From: Flammula alnicola
Lineage: Eukaryota; Basidiomycota; Agaricomycetes; Agaricales; Strophariaceae
Direction: 5' to 3'
NCBI GenBank assembly: GCA_015499995.1
Contig: JADNRV010000011.1
Location: forward strand, 310,001 to 374,000
Length of the DNA stretch: 64,000 nt
Position numbers and translations under genes: made by a program
Part shown: piece by piece, positions 58,510 through 64,000 of the stretch
How the letters are laid out: each line of letters begins with the position of its first letter
How positions within the stretch are numbered: the stretch's first letter is position 1
The notes under the pieces: generated by a model
What the model was told of the DNA's origin: nothing
What the model saw: the letters and a program-made list of their open reading frames with translations, nothing else
The model's database searches: none

Positions 58510-59838
58510 AAAAATCATACCGTTATTTCTGTCGTCGTTCCTACCCCTTCCAAGGCGCAAAAATTAGACACCCTTTTTCCTTTCTGATAATGTGATGATA
58601 CCTCCTTTGGAATTATGATATAATATGTATTCGCCTTCGCCCTTTGCGCTTCTTTCATACCAACTTTCTGAATAAATTATCAAGTTTTACTTCGTCGCTG
58701 GACCCTCTTTACCTAATGCCAATCTCTCTTTTTTTGTTTCATGTTTTTTTTTGTCTTCCTTCCTTTGAGGTACGTACCGTCGACTTTGTGATGCTGAGCA
58801 TTCTGGTATTTAGAAGTTAAAAAAAGTCGAATGTCGGGTCCGATCCCTTTCCCTCGTCGACTTTGGTTAAGTACTTTTGTGAGAGCGGCCCCTTCTCCGC
58901 AGCACCGTTTGGTCGCATTTCCTTTTGGACGGCTTGGGACGATCCGGGGGCCGAAGGCATTTTGTTGGATGATCATGATGGACTCAGATGGAGGTGCACG
59001 TAGGCGTTGAGGCTTTAGAAAGTTCGGTAATTTGGTATAAAGATTGGTTCCGTGCAAAAATGGCATCGATTTGAACATGACAGCCATATCTGGAATAGTA
59101 CATACAGTAGATACATTATCCTGTGAGGCAACTGTGAGGCCGCCCATTTTCATTGAACGGTATGAGGCTCTGATATTTTTAGCAATTAGATAATTCGGCG
59201 GAACCGCTGTCGAGATAGGAACGGCTTCGCCGTTCCGCGTTAAACGTTAAACGGTGGTACGGCCTGATGGGGGCTTGTTGCATCCGAGCGCGGAGTGCAA
59301 CACTTATTCTCACGGGGGTGACAAAAGCTTTCAAACCATACCCAATCAAGTCAAGGGACATCATTCCACAGAATCCACACCCATCTCAGTCTGCAGCTGA
59401 TGATCGCTGCTGATCTGCTTCGCGAATTCGGGAAGTGCATCTAAATGAGGACACGAGCGCCACATTAAGGCCGACTCGACTTTGCTTGATCTCCAAGACT
59501 GTCTACAGTGGCAAACCTCACGAATCATAATGTTTACTTGTCTGGAACTGGTTATACCTTTAAACAAATAACTTTGAGACCGGGTTCACTGACCGAAACC
59601 TGATGCTAAAGTAGCGGGTTGCTCGGAGCATATCTAAAAATATAGCGTTGATAATCTGTTGGGCGGAATTGGCATCCTGACTGACAGCCGCGTTTAGAAT
59701 CTCCACTACCTAGTCCTACAAGGATGCAAGAATAGCCCGATTCTGGTGTATAAAGCTCTGCCCAACATCATTGCTATTCTTCGTTGGTACGATACAACTC
59801 CTCATAACCTCTTACCAGCTCTTTCTTTCTTGCAACGA
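58510..59838. other. intergenic, nothing recognised
   Basis: Probably contains the ChAPs 3'UTR at the left and the promoter of DUF6534 copy B at the right. Frames up to 146 codons on the minus strand (58713-59153) show no recognisable domain. Confidence 0.4.
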
Positions 59839-61186
59839 TGACATCCCAGATCAACCTACCTCAGATGTAAGCTCTACCTGACCGTTCGGCGTTACGATGT
59901 CTTGCATTGACGTGTAGCGGCGGTTGTCTGCATAGTGTCGGGGTCATGGTATACAAGGCACCTTATGAAGATTTCTAAACACTAATGCTGTTTATTTCAG
60001 CTGGTTGGGCTTGCCTTGAACTGGTTTCTGCTTGGGGTCCTAACCATGCAAATCTGTAAGAACTGTTCAAATATGTTAACGCAAGTGGATAACGAGCTGG
60101 CTTTTGGCAGATGTTTATTATGTGGGCTTTCCAACAGACCGCATCTTTCTGAAGGCGATTGTCTACACAATATACATCCTGGAATCTGCGCAGACATTTC
60201 TTATTTCTGAGGCCGCATTTAAGTGCTAGTATCTGGTTTTGGAAATTTCTTATCCTTCGAGGATATTGGTATCACCTGGTTCTCAGTTCCCATAATGAGC
60301 GGTATAAGTGAGTACACTTTTTCATATTGAGAAATGAAATCGCTGATCCCTGAAACAAATTCAAACAAGTTGCGTGCCTTGCACAGGCCTTCTACACCTA
60401 TCGAATTTTTGTGCTATCAAAATCTAGATATATCCCAGGAGTGATAATACTGGTACGTCTGACAAATCATCGCGCTCACCGCACCTCAAGGCATCACATA
60501 GCTTTCATTATTGCAATTGGGAGGAGCGATTGAAACTGGACTTCGAGCAAAAAGAGCTCGATTAAATTTTGGTCAAATTTTTTCAAATTATACGGCCTTC
60601 ATTACCACTATAGTAGGTTTTCAATGTCTTTTCGACTCGTCATTTGAGCTTTAATGTTTCTAGATTTGGAAGGTGGAAGCGTTGCATGCGATATAATGAT
60701 TGCCGCTAGCATGACTTATTATGTTCGCACTTTCACATACCCTTTTCACTGTAAAATCCATTACCTAACATGGATTTATGTAGCTGAGGCTTAGAGACAC
60801 CGGATTCAAGAAGACTCACGATATCGTCACAAAAATCATTCGATTAACAATCGAACAGGAGCAATAACGGGTGGGTGTATTAGGCTATAACTGGACTACA
60901 GATTTAAATCTAACATCCTCTACTCATTCCAGCTACCTTGGCTATTGTCATCACGGTCCTGGTTTCTCTTCCTCGTCATAACATATACTGGATCCCATGT
61001 GCTCTGGTGGTCGGGAAAGCATATTCAAACTCCATGATGGTTGCGCTGAACAGCAGAATGAAGGTTGGCCCTCATGCTTCCTCCCCCGCATGGAATGAGG
61101 AGAGAACCCCATCCCGTAGCGCTATACACGACATAATATTCGCTTCTCGCAGCCAATGTACATCCAACGACGCGGAACACTCTTAA
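59839..61186 (+). CDS. DUF6534-type seven-helix membrane protein (copy B)
   Basis: Diverged paralog of the 52533-53960 gene, on the opposite strand. The start MTSQINLPQM at 59839 is typical. Then LVGLALNWFLLGVLTMQI (helix 2), AFPTDRIFLKAIVYTIYILE and SAQTFLISEAAF, GFGNFLSFEDIGITWFSVPI (after a frame break near 60230), ACLAQAFYTYRIFVLSKSRY-like sequence (near 60400), GGAIETGLRAKRARLNFGQI (near 60530), ACDIMIAASMTYY (60690-60725), FKKTHDIVTKIIRLTIEQ (near 60810), then LAIVITVLVSLPRHNIYWIP and AYSNSMMVALNSRMKVG, ending at 61186. Function is unknown. At least one frame change (near 60230) has no intron. Confidence 0.7.
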
Positions 61187-61212
61187 CGGTGTCATGCTCT
61201 TCTTGAGTGTAT

Positions 61213-62530
61213 TTATTCATGTGCATGTATGTATGTATACTTTCTGTACGAAAAACGGGTGATTTGGATCAGCCTGGAAACAAGGGTAATCGTTCGGTGG
61301 TTCCTTCCTTTGAGGCAGTCACGTCGATACTGCACGATAAGCGTCAAATGGCAACGCAATTTGCTTAGGTAGTGGAATTTGCGATCCATCGCAGCGTTAC
61401 TGTCGTCTTCACTGCCGCAGCACAGGCGCGTATCGCACATCCAACAGGCCCCGTCCGGCGGTGTTGCACAGACCAGGGTATGTGATCATCTCCAGTGCTT
61501 CTTCCATGAATTTGATGGGATGGCATCTGGCCTTATATTGGTCAACGTTACATCCTAGTTGAACCACGAAGACTTCGAAGAGGTCTGGGAAAGCTATCGT
61601 GAGTTCGAGACTTTCGAGAGATATGTTGTGGAATAGGTCCAAGGAAGATTGGATACCTTTACATGTATGGTTTTTAGAATACTCAACGAGCATGAAGAAT
61701 TGGCGTACACACCTTGATGTCGCATATAATCGTCTTCAAACCGGAATTCCATGCGTTTAAGAACTGATCCAGCTTGTCCAAAAGCGGGAGAGAATTTCCT
61801 GGAGACGTATAGATTTCTGGTCCCCCTGGGCTGTCGCATTTTCAGATAACACACCTCAGATCTTCGAGGACTTCAGACGATGCTATGAGCTCGATGAACT
61901 GGGAAAACGAGACAAAGAAGTATCTGATCAGAATAAATTTGGTGGTTTTCCGGAAAGCCGTTTTAATGCAATCCACGGATTGGGGGTTAAATTGTTGCCT
62001 AGTGAAAGCGACGTCATTGAACCAAAGTGTTGGTCAACGTAGGAAGAGCATCATTAAACCATGCGCAATCGTTCTTGAGGAAGCTGAAGAGCTTAAGTTC
62101 GCGGACGGAGACTGCGAGTCGGGTGGACTGAGCGCTTAACAAGAAGCCGACAAGAGTCCTTCCGATTTACTTTAATTGATGAGATGAGGATGGTGTCGGT
62201 AGCCAGCTAAGTACCTCTAGAGAGCACGGGTAGCATGTGATATCTTGGGAGAACATGAGTGATTGAAATAACAACATACCATATGTTGAATTCTAGCAGC
62301 ACCTCGCGGTAATAAACACGCGTCGATTCAGCCTCAGAAAATGAGCCTGTCGGTAAAATTTCTACGAATTGAGCTCGGGAAAAGTTTAGGTCGTCCGTGG
62401 CGTTGTTTGTCTTCAGACGTGAGATCTAACACGATGCGTTGCATTCCAACAATTTCATACCTTGCCCTAATCTTACGCCCGATCTTGAAACTATCGTGCC
62501 GGAGCAGGGACTCCGAATTATAGTCTAAAG
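61213..62530 (-). CDS. LRR-like protein, possible F-box family member, structure unresolved
   Basis: Minus-strand peptides with the hydrophobic spacing of fungal F-box/LRR proteins: IELIASSEVLEDLR (near 61880), SVLKRMEFRFEDDYMRHQGV and SCSLSILKTIHV (61780-61680), and LDLFHNISLESLELTIAFPD with FMEEALEMITYPGLC (61640-61480). Introns of about 50 nt probably separate them (for example near 61665-61715). No F-box was seen at the 5' end, which is not resolved. The last coding stretch ends VRYAPVLRQ at 61409 or continues in another frame to 61213. Confidence 0.4.
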
Positions 62531-62651
62531 GTAACCACGATTAGAACAAGAACCTTTCTTGCTGCAGCTGGACGACGGTGATACCACGCGGAGACTCCCA
62601 ATGCAGACGATGACCAACGATTGAGACGCGGTGGTACACCCCATACACAAC

Positions 62652-64000
62652 ATGTCCAACCAAGGTATAAGTTCAACGCCAACGGGGTCGGTGCCCTCAG
62701 GTGCATAGCATGTTATTTTTGTTTATGCAAGCACTGAACTTGTGTTGTGGTGGCCACCTCTTTTAGGCCCGGTTGTTCGAGATCCTGGAACCCGCCAAGC
62801 TACCAGTACCAGTACCAGCCTACCTCGTACTCTTAATGGTTATCAAATACCCAACTTACAGCCCGCACATAGTCCAAGGTCTACAAGGTCTCCTCAATAC
62901 CCCATGGCCTACAAATCTGCTAATGCTACTACATCGACACCATCTACCACTCGCAACTCAACTGTCGGAAACCTCGCACACAAATCTGCTTCCAAAATAC
63001 CGTCCAACGGTGCTGATGCGACATTGAAATACACCGCAACCAAAACCGTTTCGCCATCAGGATGGGCTACCAAAGCTGTTGGATCGCCATCAAAGCATAC
63101 GACACCCCGTTCTGCTCTCCGCGACGGTGCCACTGGCTCGCCTACACCGTCGCGTGTGCGTTTCGCACAGGTACGTCCATGCGATGATCATGAGGACGAC
63201 ATATCTAATGCTTTCTGTTTAAATTTCATAGCACAAGACGGCGAACTGGCCTCGGCTAGCTCGATCATCGTATCCGATGTCCACAAAAACCTCAGGTACT
63301 TCCCAGCCAGGTAAAGCCACTTGTCAATTACCGAAACCACGCTCATGATTAATATTAGCTCGAATATCTTCTCAACCTTCTGCTCTAAGCTCTCAAGGAG
63401 CTCGAAGGCACTCAATGACCGCCCATTCGCCTTTCCTTACATCGAAGAAAACAACGAAAACGACGGAGATTCTGAACGCCAAATCAAGCAGTCCCTTGAA
63501 GCCTTTATGGCAGCAGTTAGATGACGAATACGAAGAAGAGCGTCTGCGGTACAATAAACGGGATCGCGACGGAAATGCCTTCGGTTTTTCGAAGCGGACA
63601 TCTTCGAATACAGGTCGTCGAGGGGTTGCTGCAGCCCTGCAACCGATTTGGATAGCATGGATCCAAATCGCACTAAGGCTGAAATCGCTCCAGCACTGAA
63701 GCTGAGAGTTAACGGAGAAATTGAAACTTCAGGCTCAGATGACGACGAGCCAAGATACCGACCACAGGCAAGGCTTGTAAATAGAAAAACTGCTGGGTAT
63801 GGTTGCCTAGTCTTTAATGAAATTTCTTCCTACTCAAATGCAACAGTCGACAGATTGCTGCAAAGAAATCCGCGGCGCGCAAAGTGGAGTACACCAATGC
63901 GACCTCTAGTGAATCCGAAGACTTCGAAGCCGAAAACAACTCGTCTGAGCAAATTCAAGACGACAGGCCGCCCGACAGCGACGTCGACATGGAAGAACCT
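62652..64000 (+). CDS. hypothetical Ser/Thr/Pro-rich protein, 3' end cut by window edge
   Basis: Exon 1 62652-62700 (MSNQGISSTPTGSVPS) joins exon 2 62767-63170 in phase. Exon 2 encodes a disordered stretch rich in Ser, Thr and Pro (ATSTSTSLPRTLNGYQIPNL; AHSPRSTRSPQYPMAYKSAN; SKHTTPRSALRDG) and ends PTPSRVRFAQ. Further exons give RQIAAKKSAARKVEYTNATS and an acidic end SESEDFEAENNSSEQIQDDR running off the window. Basic patches plus acidic Ser-rich tracts suggest a nuclear or chromatin-linked protein, but that is only composition. I do not recognise the family. Confidence 0.5.

Noticed and set aside
1..64000. CRISPR arrays, rRNA or tRNA genes
   Set aside because: No regularly spaced repeats and no convincing tRNA A/B boxes or rRNA sequence were seen; the GTTCGAACC near 28906 lacks a tRNA-like context.

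Overview
The window is nuclear DNA of a filamentous fungus, most likely a mushroom-forming basidiomycete (Agaricomycetes). The genes are dense and cut by many 50-70 nt GT-AG introns and very small exons. The protein families fit: a Git3/cAMP-receptor-like GPCR, two DUF6534-type seven-helix proteins, degenerate F-box/LRR genes, a TOK-type two-pore K+ channel, a ChAPs exomer subunit and an Argonaute. I see no bacterial-type operon, CRISPR array, rRNA or tRNA.

Layout. 0-9 kb: a GPCR gene, then a head-to-head pair encoding a biotin carboxylase/biotin-carrier subunit (-) and a carboxyltransferase subunit (+) that share a 286-bp promoter. 9-18.4 kb: an unrecognised coding-like stretch, a mitochondrial-type DEAD-box helicase with a glycine/serine-rich tail, and CTP synthase. 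19-20.5 kb: a broken F-box gene. 21.6-25 kb and 40.1-44.35 kb: two copies of one segment in inverted orientation, each carrying an NCS1 purine/cytosine permease gene. Between them lie a nucleotidyltransferase-fold gene, an unknown gene, a flavin-reductase-like gene with a 1.05-kb element in its first intron, a TOK1-like K+ channel and orotate phosphoribosyltransferase. 44-64 kb: a decayed acidic gene, a small membrane protein, an Argonaute, two DUF6534 genes around a ChAPs gene, an LRR-like gene, and an unknown gene that runs off the right edge.

Mobile DNA. The right permease copy holds an 877-bp insertion (43369-44245) with 30-bp inverted ends and a 7-bp target duplication. The left copy preserves the empty site. 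The insertion carries an intron-bearing gene-like fragment, so it looks like a Pack-type nonautonomous DNA transposon. The second element sits inside a spliceable intron.

Caution on quality. Most conserved genes show single-base frame breaks that look like missing bases (GPCR, both carboxylase subunits, CTP synthase, TOK channel, Argonaute, ChAPs). Four genes add up cleanly or show no break: flavin reductase, OPRT, the nucleotidyltransferase and the left permease. I read most breaks as consensus errors in a long-read assembly rather than mass pseudogenisation, but the sequence alone cannot decide.

Functionally, CTP synthase, OPRT and the permeases all belong to nucleobase/pyrimidine metabolism. 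The two carboxylase subunits almost certainly form one acyl-CoA carboxylase. The rest is ordinary housekeeping, signalling and RNA-silencing content.
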